64,000 nucleotides of DNA from Tachypleus tridentatus (GCF_004210375.1 NC_134828.1:24854400-24918399), one strand, 5' to 3'; numbered from the stretch's first letter, positions 24,801 to 32,825 are shown. Numbers and translations are program-made. Notes: generated by a model from the letters alone, not told the origin.

Positions 24801-25407
24801 GATTTTATAAATTTATTTGTGAAGCAAATTAATGTTTTACAATATTTTACTTAGTAACTAAAGCTCACCTACTCTTATAACATCTACACTTTCATGTCGT
24901 CATAAACTGTCATTAACTCGTAATACTAGAAATAGTATTAATTATTATTATAGATTATGATAATCACTGTTTTTCTAAGTTGTAATTTTAATACTTACTC
25001 TTCTTAAAACGTTTAACACAAGATTAATGAGTGTCATTCAAAAACTATAAAACAGTTGTAGTTGCGATCATAACATAATAAACCTCACACTTATAACACA
25101 GTAATCGATCATGTATTATGCAGAAAGGTAATACACGTAGAACACGATAATCTAACACAAACACTTAACTATTCTTATGTTCTAACCCTAACAAGTTATT
25201 TGTGGATTGTAATATTTAGGTTAGTTGAGAAGTCCAATAAAGATAAACTTGTTATGTAAAAAACTATAATTCGACACGAAAGAAAAACACCCCTTAAATA
25301 AAACGTATACAAAAACTGACGTACAAACATATAGTGGTACACATGTGATTAAAAGGAAAAACTGGGATTCGAAAGTAAAGTAACATTCTCGTACCTTCTT
25401 CCGACAT
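1..25407 (-). CDS. RANBP3: Ran-binding protein 3 (RANBP3) gene, 5' part; truncated by the left window edge
   Basis: RANBP3 proteins bind RanGTP and the exportin CRM1 in the nucleus and help export cargo; vertebrate RANBP3 also exports beta-catenin and Smad2/3. Joining the exons listed separately gives an open frame of 176 codons, or 191 with an optional exon, with agreeing splice phases. The product is Ser/Thr- and Lys/Glu-rich and mostly disordered, as expected of the family N-terminus. It ends in the diagnostic FG motif FVFGQNLHERV, which matches FVFGQNLRDRV of vertebrate RANBP3. A second family-like piece is RFMLRPSPL, resembling FRLKPPTL. The Ran-binding domain and the stop codon are not in the window. 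Nearly all of the span is intron. I am confident of the family from the FG motif and its flanks; the N-terminal exons rest on splice signals and phase. Confidence 0.82.
894..951 (-). CDS. RANBP3: RANBP3 FG-motif exon (FVFGQNLHERVV)
   Basis: A run of T ending in CAG at 952-954 is a strong acceptor, and a second CAG lies 11 bases downstream (exon start 940). The donor GTCAGT is at 893. The peptide reads (ATAA)PTNFVFGQNLHERVV and carries the FxFG-type motif that identifies RANBP3. Start 951 is in frame with exon 4; start 940 is in frame with the optional exon at 3129-3184. The next exon, toward the Ran-binding domain, is left of the window. Confidence 0.8.
2550..3830 (+). repeat. Diverged intragenic repeat, copy A
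   Basis: Matches 12300-13625 in the same order and orientation over about 1.3 kb. Shared landmarks are ACCTTGTAACCA (2593 and 12389), ATACTAATGATAG (3197 and 12977), the AATTAAATAATG run (3233 and 13014), GGGTGTGGCA (3508 and 13316), GAAGGCTAT (3565 and 13371) and ATATGGAT (3762 and 13559). The similarity is patchy with many indels, so the copies are old. Whether this is a segmental duplication or two copies of a dispersed element cannot be told here. Confidence 0.6.
3129..3184 (-). CDS. RANBP3: Possible RANBP3 optional exon (KKEDKKEDP)
   Basis: A GTAAGA donor at 3128 follows an open stretch ending STAKKEDKKEDP. Joined to an acceptor at 940 it reads KKEDP-A-PTNFVFGQNL, strikingly like EKKDPATQQAFVFGQNL of vertebrate RANBP3. 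The 5' end could be 3184 or 3178; both enter in phase 2, matching exon 4. Against it, the acceptor has almost no pyrimidine tract, and the same sequence recurs in decayed form near 12.93 kb, so the likeness may be chance. Confidence 0.45.
4451..4687 (+). mobile_element. mariner/Tc1-type element remnant with terminal inverted repeats
   Basis: Bounded by CAGGGTGGCCCATAAGT at the left and its diverged inverse ending CCACCCTG at the right, each flanked by TA, the mariner target site. The 237-bp body reads in part like the end of a transposase (LKAAVTAAFETTTPAMLRKM) before stops. It is therefore a deletion derivative that kept the termini and the 3' part of the transposase gene. It lies in a RANBP3 intron. 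Confidence 0.7.
4965..5214 (-). CDS. RANBP3: RANBP3 coding exon 4 (long acidic/Ser-rich exon)
   Basis: 250 bases from a TTTTTAG acceptor (phase 1) to a GTAAGT donor (phase 2). It encodes 82 full codons, beginning SPSLTFASHKQEDKENK and ending NKSPVSSES. Composition is Ser, Asp/Glu and Lys, with many SP/TP-type possible phosphorylation sites (SRSPET, DSPFKS), as in the RANBP3 linker where kinases act in vertebrates. No folded domain is visible. This is the best-supported exon by length and open frame. Confidence 0.78.
5215..8842. other. RANBP3 intron 3, distal segment
   Basis: Mostly AT-rich sequence. It contains a scrambled SINE-A remnant at 5805-5942. A less AT-rich stretch at about 6400-6960 has short open pieces that I could not assign to a family. 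No exon is supported, and nothing is recognisable at 7000-8840. Confidence 0.5.
5805..5942. mobile_element. SINE-A remnant with its two halves in opposite orientation
   Basis: About 5807-5863 matches the SINE-A body on the plus strand (GTTATAATG, then CAATCCCACTATTC). Directly after, 5864-5942 matches the tRNA-like head on the minus strand (GATTCGAACCC, ending CATGCTGGG). The halves face each other, so this is a rearranged copy or two abutting fragments. Confidence 0.7.
8843..9316 (+). mobile_element. Non-autonomous DNA transposon (MITE), 474 bp, TA-flanked
   Basis: Ends are TACCGTATTTTCTGCC and the inverse of a right end that reads TACCGTATTTTCCGGTTAAT from the outside. The inverted-repeat likeness extends through TAATAAGCCGAATT. 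TA dinucleotides flank both ends. GC content is higher than in the surroundings and there is no transposase frame. The termini recall the widespread family with ends like TACCGTATTTTCCGG; I cannot assign the superfamily with certainty. Confidence 0.78.
9400..10390 (+). repeat. Dispersed repeat, plus-orientation copy
   Basis: Matches the inverse of 20440-21060. Shared pieces are TTGTACAAATTAGGAACTC (9483), GTACTGAATCAAACACAGT (9577), CACCTCTTTC (9606), CAGCCATTTT (9709) and a GATGGT...TCAGTCAA...GACCAA block (10346-10377). It is probably an old transposable element of unknown class. Confidence 0.6.
10391..12299. other. RANBP3 intron 3, middle segment
   Basis: No exon or known element recognised. 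A minus-strand frame of 112 codons at 11582-11920 has a Cys/Phe/Leu-rich, non-family-like product and no splice or start support, so I treat it as chance. Confidence 0.45.
12300..13625 (+). repeat. Diverged intragenic repeat, copy B
   Basis: Partner of copy A at 2550-3830. Where copy A has the possible RANBP3 exon, copy B (about 12917-12975) has a related sequence with stops in the matching frame and a changed donor, so it looks like a dead counterpart. It contains a SINE-B insertion (12770-12875) that copy A lacks, so that insertion came after the duplication. Confidence 0.6.
12770..12875 (-). mobile_element. SINE-B copy
   Basis: SINE-B is a second tRNA-derived family of about 125 bp. Read on the plus strand of the window, minus copies run TTAAGCACAAAGCTACA, then GGCTATCTGTGCTCTGCCC, GGGTATCGAAACCCGG (inverse box B), TTTTTAGCGTTGTAAG and GACATACCGCTG (inverse box A). 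This copy keeps the tail and box B but its head is decayed after CATTGTCATGCC. Confidence 0.75.
13984..16037 (+). mobile_element. Degraded piggyBac DNA transposon
   Basis: Both ends carry TTAA, the piggyBac target (13984-13987 and 16034-16037). The termini are inverted repeats: TTAACACTTTAAACACTACA at the left against TTAACCCTTTGAATCCTGGG read inward from the right. Inside is a broken transposase gene on the plus strand. About 2.05 kb fits an autonomous piggyBac. The element lies in RANBP3 intron 3, antisense to the gene. Confidence 0.87.
14322..15800 (+). pseudogene. piggyBac transposase pseudogene
   Basis: The longest intact piece, 14322-14672, encodes an acidic N-terminus (DDSKSDYSDTETSDSELP) followed by SMSLDIFSLFWDESVWNLIAEETN. 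The latter is the typical piggyBac start of the catalytic domain, in which a phenylalanine-rich helix ends in ETN. A downstream piece, 15226-15495, matches the later domain (TALTNRTKFPKELVKKK, then VQCDKKPIYFWATKYTGD). At least several frameshifts and stops separate these, and the catalytic Asp residues cannot be placed in one frame. It cannot encode an active enzyme. Confidence 0.85.
16280..16350 (-). mobile_element. Decayed SINE tRNA-like head
   Basis: AACCATGAATCTTCTGATTC followed by GATTAACCACTAGGCCATGC resembles the inverse tRNA-like head of SINE-A (TTAACCACCTGGCCATGCC). The body is absent. Confidence 0.5.
17384..17488 (-). CDS. RANBP3: RANBP3 coding exon 3
   Basis: 105 bases flanked by a TTTACAG acceptor and a GTATGT donor, both phase 1. 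The peptide includes RFMLRPSPLAAQAEKLKTSG, which resembles the FRLKPPTL region of vertebrate RANBP3. It joins to the long exon 4 through an Asp codon (G+AT). Confidence 0.74.
17750..17992 (-). mobile_element. Penelope-like element 3' end, minus orientation
   Basis: The inverse of this stretch matches the 3' end of the Penelope-like element at 46.14-46.39 kb: AATAACCTAAC, then AATGGTCA, CTCTCTTTGTTAACCT, GATGACCTAGGAAGGTC and the AATAAAAGTGT...CCCATACCAGC...TTCTGAGATACAT end. It faces away from the plus copy that begins at about 18.01 kb. Confidence 0.8.
18010..18212 (+). mobile_element. Penelope-like element 3' end, plus orientation
   Basis: Carries the terminal block TTAACCTGAAGATGACC (18087), GAAGGTCGAAATG, GTGTTAATACCCATA and ends TTTCAAGTGGGTTTCTTGTC. 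Together with 17750-17992 it forms a large inverted repeat with a spacer of roughly 20 bases. Confidence 0.82.
18213..18868. other. RANBP3 intron 2 remainder
   Basis: AT-rich sequence; I see no gene, RNA or repeat here. Confidence 0.5.
18869..18970 (-). CDS. RANBP3: RANBP3 coding exon 2
   Basis: 102 bases between an AG acceptor and a GTGGGT donor, entering and leaving in phase 1. It encodes a Ser/Thr/Asn-rich stretch (starts TSAASNSTYSNPFSIKMS, ends SSADSTDSQ) with no domain, fitting the low-complexity N-terminus of the family. The frame stays open only in the phase that joins exons 1 and 3. Confidence 0.68.
19917..20340 (+). repeat. 53-bp minisatellite, 8 copies, with a 3-unit higher-order pattern
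   Basis: Each unit begins AATATCAAGTCTGTTTCC and ends TTTTCACATTWT. Eight units fill the interval. Variant sites (TAGCCTGAG, TACCCTGAG, TACCCTAAG; AGTTATT or AGTAATT; ATTAT or ATTTT) show units 1-3 repeated as units 4-6, so the array grew by copying a 159-bp trimer. It lies in RANBP3 intron 1. Confidence 0.93.
20440..21060 (-). repeat. Dispersed repeat, minus-orientation copy
   Basis: Inverse partner of 9400-10390; the best-preserved part is about 20725-20985. The outer block GTCACTTAACCAACCTC (20480) also resembles the ACCTTGTAACC part of the repeats at 2.59 and 12.39 kb, so all four sites may carry members of one family. Confidence 0.58.
21310..21515 (+). repeat. Direct repeat of about 120 bp, two copies
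   Basis: CATTCAAGAAGTTACT...CCTAAC...CAGCCTAACATAGTGACCTC (about 21320-21383) recurs as TATTCAAGAAGTTTCT...AGCTTAACATAGTGACCTTG (about 21436-21498). It lies just 5' of the LINE relic. Confidence 0.65.
21480..22690 (+). pseudogene. CR1-type LINE reverse transcriptase relic
   Basis: Broken frames read DFQKPFDMVPHKRLVK (equivalent of DFSKAFDKVPHKRL), then VVLNGFQSNRISVTDEVAQG, LLLIYINEID (equivalent of PLLFLIYINDI) and WQMGFNCNKCKIMHMGH. Then come weak matches to the C-terminal domain. The FADD box region is disrupted and the 5' half of the element is missing. It is antisense to RANBP3, in intron 1. Confidence 0.82.
22691..25394. other. RANBP3 intron 1, proximal segment
   Basis: No repeat family, exon or RNA gene recognised over 2.7 kb of AT-rich sequence. 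The part next to exon 1 (about 24.9-25.4 kb) could hold regulatory elements, but I see no specific motif. Confidence 0.5.
25395..25407 (-). CDS. RANBP3: RANBP3 coding exon 1 (start codon, MSEE)
   Basis: Four codons (MSEE) plus one base precede a GTACGA donor at 25394, phase 1. The ATG sits in the context AAAG-ATG, with A at -3. Joining to the next exon restores a Gly codon (G+GC). Such a short exon cannot be proved from sequence alone; support is the matching phase and the lack of any better upstream start for the next exon. An internal Met (residue 22 of the joined protein) in exon 2 is the alternative start. Confidence 0.6.
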
Positions 25408-26050
25408 CTTTCTTTTCACGACACCACTCTCGTTCCCAGGTCTTGTACACACACTATGCACATATTAATTTGACTTTTCAATCTGTAGAATAACCTAGAA
25501 TGTCAACATTTTGGTGCTATTGCTTATTTTGCTTACTGTCTTCACGCATAAACAATAGTCCAAACTGAGAAACGAAAAAAAAAATGCAAAAAAATATTTT
25601 CCTTAACTAGTTACTTTAGAGTAGCGCCCCTATTGGTAAAACATAACTTTAACACACCCACTACTGGACATCAAATGTATCAAAGTTTTCGTATAACTAT
25701 AACACGATGAAACGATGTTTTAGCACACGTTTAAAGTTGATAGCGCTTGTTGTTGTAAATCGAACATTATATTTGATAACAACAAATAATAAAAAAACGT
25801 AATAAATGATCATCTGAAAAGTGTTTAGCTAAAATAAACCCGTTATACAGAAGTAATGGTATTTATATTTTAACTGCCACTATATATATATATATATATG
25901 TATATAGATAGATAGATAAAGAGAAAAAACAAAAGTACTTAGTAGTTTTATCCAATAATAATATATATATATATATATATTGATTTTATAGACATTTTAG
26001 AACACAAGCTGAGGAAATCTGATATACTTCGAAATTACAAAATAATTTAT
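25408..26050. other. RANBP3 5' flank and 5' UTR region
   Basis: Upstream of the RANBP3 start on the minus strand. I see no TATA box at a convincing distance. TA microsatellites lie at about 25882-25900 and 25960-25980, with a GATA run at 25905-25919. The transcription start cannot be placed. Confidence 0.5.
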
Positions 26051-26129
26051 TTCAGAGAGTCTTTAAATATAATATCACCTTAATATATTTACATAAACAA
26101 CGAAAAACAGACACAAAATGTAAATTTGA

Positions 26130-27070
26130 GAAAAATATTGAAACAAACCGTGAAGACCACTGGTCATATGAACAAATTGAAACTTGTATGTGAAAAGGCT
26201 GGCTGAAAATGTAAAAATTAACAGTAAGGATTTCTTTAAATTCATTAAGGATAAAACAAAATGTTACGATGAGGGGAGGACATTTGAGGGGTGATAACTG
26301 TAGACTCGTATACAATTATTATGAGATAGCTAGGTTATTAAATTCTGCTTTTTCTTCAGCTTTTTAACTAATAATGACTAATGTTCCTCATCTTCAACAG
26401 TTGATAGATGGAAACAAATTGATCGCATTAACTCTTAACATGTTTAAAAAATGGCTAGTTTTTCTCCTTTTAGCAAGGGAGGTGATAAAAATTGTCCCAA
26501 TAATTATAGACCCATTAGTCTTGCATCATTTGTGTGGAACGTTACGGAAAGTTTAATAATAAATATTTTGCAAAGTCATTTAACAATGTTTAGACTTTTA
26601 TTGGATAATTAACATGACTTCACCAAGGGAAATTCTTACCTTACAAATCTTTTAACATTTATTGAAACGATTACTACTTATGCAGATAAAAGTAAAGGTG
26701 GTAAGTTTGGTATATCTGAATGTTTCAGAAGGCATTTAACGAGGTGCCACATAAAAAGCTTGTAAAAGTGTTTATCTCTGTAGGTATGGAAAATGAGTTA
26801 GCTGGCTGGATTAAAGAGTGGTTTATTTGAATTGATTACACAGATAAAGTAAGAGTCAATAAATTACTTAAATTTGCTGATGGTATTAAGTCTTGGATGA
26901 TGCTAGCTGTGAAGAGGATGCTGCTGATTTACAAAATGGCCTCGATCATTTAGTGAATTAGTTAAATAACTAGTACAGAGGGTTTTGATTATAACAAATG
27001 CAAGATAATGCATGCGGTCTAAATGTTAAATTATAGCTTGGATGGAAATAACGTTAAGAGCGTTATGAAA
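26130..27070 (+). pseudogene. CR1-type LINE relic, same family as the copy at 21.5 kb
   Basis: Broken frames read GGDKNCPNNYRPISLASF (the RT start motif NYRPISL), then DFTKGNSYLTNLLTF, a damaged FRRHLTRCHIKSL (equivalent of FDKVPHKKL), and nucleotide likeness to the 21.5-kb copy through AAGATAATGCAT and TTGGATGGAAATAACGTTAA. The middle of the RT, including the motif before YINDI, is deleted. Confidence 0.78.
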
Positions 27071-27149
27071 CAAAGGGATCTTAGTGTAGTGGTTGAACTG
27101 TCTCTTAAGCCATTCGCGCTATTGGTTATTGTAGTCATACCCAGAGCTT

Positions 27150-27475
27150 TAAATAATTGGCTCTTGTTCATCACAGCCAACACAGGGTGGTTCGATTACT
27201 TTAGAATGTCCTTTCAGAAGACAAATTATTCTTTTGTACTCTATTGCTTTGATAAAATCACGTACACTCACCATAAAATTACCACTATAACTGTTGACCG
27301 CATTTGTATCCAGAGTGTTAAATAATTATCGCAAATTTGTCAAAGTCCATGTTGGCGGGTTCAGTTACTTTAAAACACCCTTTAACGATACATTTTTTTT
27401 CTTTTTTTACTCTGATGTTACAATAAAATCTGTGAAACTCACTTTCAAAATCACCCGTTACGGCTAAGTTGACAA
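27150..27475 (+). repeat. Two diverged direct repeats of about 150 bp
   Basis: GGGTGGTTCGATTACTTTAG...CCTTTCAG (about 27185-27217) recurs as GCGGGTTCAGTTACTTTAAA...CCTTTAACG (about 27355-27388); both are followed by T-rich sequence, ACTCTATTGC or ACTCTGATG, AATAAAATC or ATAAAATC, and ACTCACYWT. Old local duplication. Confidence 0.5.
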
Positions 27476-27795
27476 TTACCATCTACCTTCACTTTTAAAT
27501 TTTTACCGACTTACTTTCCTTTCAGTCGCCACATCTCTATATCTGCATGTATTCATACACAAAATAGAATAATATAGAAATATGTAGGCCTCTCGTGACA
27601 ACAACTGTCACATAATGAGAAAACTTAAAACCTTCGTGTAAGATGACGTCAACAATATTTATAATAAACCATTCAAATTTTAACACATTTCTCAGATAAA
27701 AACTATTATTTTTTTAGGAATTGTGTAAGTAACGTTATCAGTTATCGTTATTACACAGTGTTCAATATCAAAATGATAAGATTTAATTAATAATA

Positions 27796-28064
27796 TTGTT
27801 TTGTGTTTTTGGAATTTCGCACAAAGCTACTCGAGGGCTATCTGTGCTAGCCGTCCCTAATTTAGCAGTGTAAGACTAGAGGGAAGGCAGCTAGTCATCA
27901 CCACCCACCGCCAACTCTTGGGCTACTCTTTTACCAACGAATAGTGGGATTGACCGTCACATTATACGCCCCTACGGCTGGGAGGGCGAGCATGTTTAGC
28001 GCGACGCGGGCGCGAACCCGCAGATTACAAGTCACACGCCTTACGCGCTTGGCCATGCCAGGCC
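27796..28064 (-). mobile_element. SINE-A copy, full length, with 11-bp target-site duplication
   Basis: SINE-A is a tRNA-derived SINE of about 270 bp. Read in its own sense it has a head GGCCCGGCATGGCCAGGTGG with box A, box B GGGTTCGAATCCC, a body with CACTATTCGTTGGTAAAAGA and TTACACTGCTAAATTAGGGA, and a tail GCGAAATTCAAAAACAAAC. This copy is flanked by TAATTAATAAT at 27784-27794 and 28065-28075. Confidence 0.93.
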
Positions 28065-28177
28065 TAATTAATAATAACAAAAACATAATTTTAAAATATA
28101 CAAATTTCAGTTGTTACCGATCCTCCCTCTAGTGTTAGATTAAGACAATTTAATTAGAAATATCAATACCAGTAATA

Positions 28178-28302
28178 AGTGTATGTGTGTTTTCGTATAG
28201 CAAAGCCACATCGGGCTATCTGGTGAGTCTACTGAGGGGAATCGAACCCCCTGATTTTAGCGTTGTAAATCCGTAGACATACCGCTGTGCCAGCGGGGGA
28301 CG
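28178..28302 (-). mobile_element. SINE-B copy, full length
   Basis: Tail-side AGCAAAGCCACATCGGGC, inverse box B GGAATCGAACCCCC, TTTTAGCGTTGTAAATCCG and head end CCGCTGTGCCAGCGGGGG. It belongs to the subtype with GAGTCTACTGAGGGG in place of CTCTGCCCACC. Confidence 0.85.
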
Positions 28303-28357
28303 CTTTAAGAATAATAATAAAATATGTTAATGCTCCATGGTTTTTCGAATGTAAAGG

Positions 28358-28610
28358 TTTGTTTGTTTGAGGGCTATTTGCGTTAGCCGTCCCTACTTTA
28401 GTAATGTAAGTCTAAAAGGAAGGCAGCTAGTCATCACCCACCATCGCCAATTCTAGGGTGACTCTTTCACCAACGAATAGTAGGATTATTAATAACAATA
28501 TAACCTTCTCACGGCCAAAAGGGGTGAGCACGTTTGGTGTGATGGAGATTCGAACTTACGACTCTCGGATTACGAGTGGTGTGCCTTAACCACCTGGCCA
28601 TGCCGGGCGA
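28358..28610 (-). mobile_element. SINE-A copy
   Basis: Body and head are present, from TTGAGGGCTATTTGCG to CACCTGGCCATGCCGGGC. It lacks the AATTTCGCGCAAAGC tail junction and has an A/T-rich interruption within the inverse CAATCCCACTATTC region. Confidence 0.88.
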
Positions 28611-28838
28611 GGAAAACGTGCTTAAAATGTTCCTGAAAACTATTCGAATTGAGTATTAAACTTGTTGAATTCACAAATTCATAGATCTTCGAAGTCTTTT
28701 AGCAATGACACCGTTGTATCGATAAAATGGTTAATTTTGTTTTCAAATTAATTTGTACATGACATAAATGGTAAAATATGCCACTAACCTTAGTAAACGT
28801 GTTTTACTGAGACATTTTATCTTAAAACACAAAATAAT

Positions 28839-29088
28839 AGCCCGCTATGGCCAGGTGGTTAAGGCACTCGAATCGTAATCATATTCCCGTGGCACCACAT
28901 ATGTTCGCCCTTTCACCCGTGCGGGCGTTATAAGGTTATGGTCAATCTCCCTATTAGTTGGTGTAAAAGTAGCCAAGAGTCAGCGGTGGGTGGTGATGAC
29001 TAGCTGCCTTCCCTCCAGTCTTACACTGCTAAATTAGGGACGGCTAACGCAGATATCTCTCGTGTAGCTTTGCACGAAATTCAAAACG
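28839..29088 (+). mobile_element. SINE-A copy
   Basis: From GCCCGCTATGGCCAGGTGG to GCACGAAATTCAAAACG. A short deletion removes most of box B. Confidence 0.9.
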
Positions 29089-29421
29089 ATAATATCAAAT
29101 TTCGTCTTAAAAGAACTATACTACTTTTTGATGAAATAATATACATTCATTCATTCATTATTTATTCGTTTAAGCACTCATAACTTTGATCTTGAAAAGT
29201 AATACATTTTTATAAGTTTTGATGACTCAAATTATAATAAATTACAAAGGAACTCCTTTATAGCAGATTAACATCAGGGGACCCTTGATAATACACGTAC
29301 AAGAAGAGCCTCTGATAGACATTACAGAAAATAATTAATAATTGTAGTGTTTATGCCTGCTTGTTTAATCTTTCGATATTATGGGTTATTCTTAAACTGC
29401 GTTAATATACTTTATAAAAGT

Positions 29422-29703
29422 TTGTTTGTTTGTTTTTGAATTTCGCACAAAGCTACTCGAGGTCTATGTGTGCTAGCCGTCCCTAATTTAGCAGTGTAAG
29501 ACTAGAGGGAAGGCAGCTAGTCATCACCACCCACCGCCAACTCTTGGATTACTATTTTACCAACGAATAGTGGCATTGACCGTAACATTATAACGCCCCC
29601 ACGGCTGGGAGGGCGAGCATGTTTGGTGCAATGGGGATGAGAACCCGCGACCCTCAGATTACGAGTCGCACGCCCCTAACACGCTTGGCCATGCCGGGCT
29701 TCC
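29422..29703 (-). mobile_element. SINE-A copy, full length, with 10-bp target-site duplication
   Basis: Flanked by TTATAAAAGT at 29412-29421 and 29704-29713. The tail is a (GTTT)n run and the head ends GCCATGCCGGGC. Confidence 0.93.
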
Positions 29704-29853
29704 TTATAAAAGTATTCTGGTGAACTACATTGTAAGTACAAATATAACTTGATTTCCCTGAGCACCATTTTCGCCTCGTATTTTTTAAAAATTGCTTAAA
29801 TACGTATATACTTTATTTCTATATTAAAATTATGAGGCGTTTGAGTTCAAGTG

Positions 29854-30106
29854 TTAGGCCCGGCATGGCCAAGCGTGTTAAGGCGTAATCCGATGGTCGC
29901 GGGTTCGAATCTCGGTCGCACCAAACATGCTCGCCCTCCCAGCCGTGGGGGCGTTATAATGTGACGGTCAATGCCACTATTCGTTGGTGAAAGAGTAGTC
30001 CAAGAGTTGGCGGTGGGTGGTGATGACTTCCCTCTAGTCTTACACGGCTAGCGCAGATAGCCCTCGAGTAGCTTTGTGCGAAATTAAAACAAACAAACAA
30101 ACAAAC
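29854..30106 (+). mobile_element. SINE-A copy, with 11-bp target-site duplication
   Basis: Flanked by GAGTTCAAGTG at 29843-29853 and 30107-30117. There is a deletion within the anticodon-side part of the head and another before the TTACAC...CTAGCG block. The tail is (CAAA)n. Confidence 0.93.
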
Positions 30107-30591
30107 GAGTTCAAGTGAATAATGGACATCCTGAAAGAAAATCGCTTCCACTTTTCAAAATCCTTGAACTTTGTTATTAAATTTTAAAAACGTGAAGGTC
30201 AGTGACCCAAAAAGATGCATGAAATTTGAAAGAAGAACTCATAAGATCCTGTAATACCTCAAATTAAAAATATTTTCCACATTCTTGCACATGTATTTTT
30301 AGGTAATAGAATTCTTAACTACTTTTCATGTGAGATGAACCAGTATAAAAACACATCACAAGGAATTACGAATCAGTGAGAATAAGGATTCTTCGCCTCA
30401 AAGTAAGGTGGCCTTGATTCAACATTTTAAAGTAATAAAGGAGTTGAGTCGTGACTAAGAAAGCTAATATTTGTTTCCGCTAAGTGGTTACTTTGTACAG
30501 TTCGTTTAATGATTAAGAATCTAGAACTGAAAATATTAATTGACTGCTACGAATTTTAGAATCTTAACTTATTTTAAGCGCAAAGTTACAC

Positions 30592-30713
30592 AATATGTGT
30601 GTGTTTTCTAACAGCAAAGCCACATTTGGTTATCAGCTGAGTCCACCGAGAAAATCGAACCCCTGATTTTAGCGTTGTAAATCCGTGTACTTACCGTTGT
30701 ACTAGCGGTGGCC
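30592..30713 (-). mobile_element. SINE-B copy
   Basis: Same subtype as the copy at 28.2 kb: AGCAAAGCCACATTTGG, AATCGAACCCCTGATTTTAG, GTTGTAAATCCG, and head ACTAGCGGTGG. Confidence 0.83.
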
Positions 30714-30794
30714 AGCGATATAAAAGTGTATATGCGCTCTATCCACAGCAAGGAATCAAAACTTAACTGTATATTTGTTTAACTGTTTTGTTTT

Positions 30795-30917
30795 GTTTTT
30801 TGTCCGTTAAATATAAAGCTACAAAATAGGTTACCTGCATTCTGCCCGCTACGGGTATCAAAACTCGATTTCTTGCATTTTAAACCTGCTGATATACTAC
30901 GATACCACTGGGGGGGT
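30795..30917 (-). mobile_element. SINE-B copy, diverged
   Basis: AAAGCTACAAAATAGG, TGCCCGCTACGGGTATCAAA, then a head ending TACCACTGGGGGG. Confidence 0.72.
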
Positions 30918-31370
30918 CAGTAAAACCTTTTTGTTAGTGTTAATCTTCTGGAATACAGAATTTAAATTATTAAGCAGATGGCAGCACTGGCTGTGAAGGG
31001 ATGACCCGGATTGTTCATTAAAATGGTATTTTAAATATTTCCACAACAGGTCATCAGAACCCTACCATACTATAGTGTTTTCTTTTATAACAATATGTAT
31101 ATAGTGACTGAATCAAAATCTCTTCTGGTAATGTTTGTAAATATCATAACATAAAGTTTGAATTTCTTGTTTATCTTTCTTGTGTTTCTTTTTTATTACA
31201 TGATAATTAAACAACCAAAACAATGGTGTCAACCAGTTTCACTGAGATGACAGTTTTCAATGGAGTATCTGCTTTTATAACTATTATTAACTAGTAATAA
31301 TGTAAATAAATCATGATTCTAGTGTAAACGATGTTATCATTACCTCTTGAAGTTAGATTTCAAACAGATA
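30918..31370. other. Intergenic gap
   Basis: AT-rich sequence with no recognised feature. Confidence 0.5.
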
Positions 31371-31371
31371 T

Positions 31372-31646
31372 TTGTTTGTTTTTTAATTTCGCGCAAAGCT
31401 ACTCGAGGGCTATCTGTGCTAGCCGTTCTTAATTTAGCAGTGTAAGACTAGAGGGAAGGTAGCTAGTCATCACCACCCACCGCCAAGTCTTGGGCTACTC
31501 TTTTACCAACGAATAGTGGGATTGACCGTTACATTATAACGCCACCACGGCTGAAAGGGCGAGCATTTTTGGTACGATGGGAATTCGAACCCGCGACACT
31601 CAGATTACGAGTCGAATGCCTTAACCCACCTGGCCATGCCGGGCTA
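31372..31646 (-). mobile_element. SINE-A copy, full length
   Basis: TTTAATTTCGCGCAAAGC tail junction through to CCACCTGGCCATGCCGGGC. No clear target-site duplication. Confidence 0.92.
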
Positions 31647-31677
31647 TTATTCAGTTAAATGCTTTTATTCAGACCTG

Positions 31678-31757
31678 GCTCTTACACTGCTAAATTAGAG
31701 ACGGCTTGCACAGATAGCCCTCGAGTAGCTTTGTGCGAAATTCAAAAACAAACAAAG
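31678..31757 (+). mobile_element. 5'-truncated SINE-A with perfect 12-bp target-site duplication
   Basis: Only the last 80 bp of the family are present, starting CTTACACTGCTAAATTAGAG and ending in the CAAACAAA tail. TATTCAGACCTG occurs exactly at 31666-31677 and 31758-31769. Truncation at the 5' end within a target-site duplication is the mark of target-primed reverse transcription. Confidence 0.93.
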
Positions 31758-32469
31758 TATTCAGACCTGAATTCATGGAAATGAAAGAAGTTCAACATTT
31801 TGTTTTAGATAAATGTTTTTCTTGGAAAGATATGGCAGTTTATTCAGGGAATTTTATATGGTTTTGTGTACATATTCCTACCTTGTTTCTGTACTTTGGC
31901 ATTGCCATCTCTACGTCACATTCTTATCAATTATCTAATGCATAACTATGCCATTGAAATACTGGCGGCCTCTACCGGAGTAGAGAAGATTTTAGTTGTG
32001 CAATATTATTGAAATCCCATAGTCAGATGCACTCAAACTGAATACAACTTTTATGTAAACCTACCGCTTGTTAATAGTTACTCTGCTATTAATGAGTTGA
32101 AATGTACCATCTTATTGGTTTAATTTTGTTGTAAAATAAGTTGTAATAAGTTAAGAGCAGTGAGTGACGAAAATATGAACTAAACGTCATGAAGAAATAA
32201 GGAGAGAATAGTGTAAGTACAATTATATGACCCATCCAAATGGTGTTATTTCTCATCTTGAATTTGATATAAAGCCGAGTCATATAAGCACAGGAAAAAT
32301 AACCGTTCTGATTGGCCCAGTTTCGATTTATTTACATTGTAAGTAATATTGATGATAAAATAGATTGTTGAGAGGCCCATAAAAATTATCTAATTTACAT
32401 CTTAACATATTCACACATAGTGTTAGCGTCCCACAAGTATTCACTTACATTACAATTTAACCACTGAAA

Positions 32470-32594
32470 GCTGTTGTTTTGCATTAAGCACAAAGCTACA
32501 ATGGGCTATCTGTGCTCTGCCCACCACGGGTATCGAAACTCGGTTTTTAGCGTTGCAAGTCCGCAGACATACAATTGAGCCACTGGAAGGCCCA
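32470..32594 (-). mobile_element. SINE-B copy
   Basis: ATTAAGCACAAAGCTACA, CTCTGCCCACCACGGGTATC, GTTTTTAGCGTTGCAAGTCC, and head GAGCCACTGGAAGGCC. Confidence 0.85.
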
Positions 32595-32825
32595 TTAAAA
32601 GCAGGTAAAGTATTGAAAATCAAATAGTCTAACACTTTCTATAAAAAAACAGGTAATCTACAGATGCATTTTTTTTTTCTTCACATTCCTACAAGTAATT
32701 GCTGAAGGGTTCTTTTCTTCAATACCAGAATTCAGTGGGGCTGTATAATGAGAGACAAAAAATAAATCTGAAATACTATTTTTCACACCTCCAATTTGGG
32801 ATCCAAGATGGACGAATCAATACAT

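Noticed and set aside
27944..28132. Plus-strand frame with an Arg-rich product
   Set aside because: It is the antisense of a SINE-A copy. Several other short frames (39069, 41762, 51537, 57353, 57399, 60756, 61061) are likewise SINE sequence.
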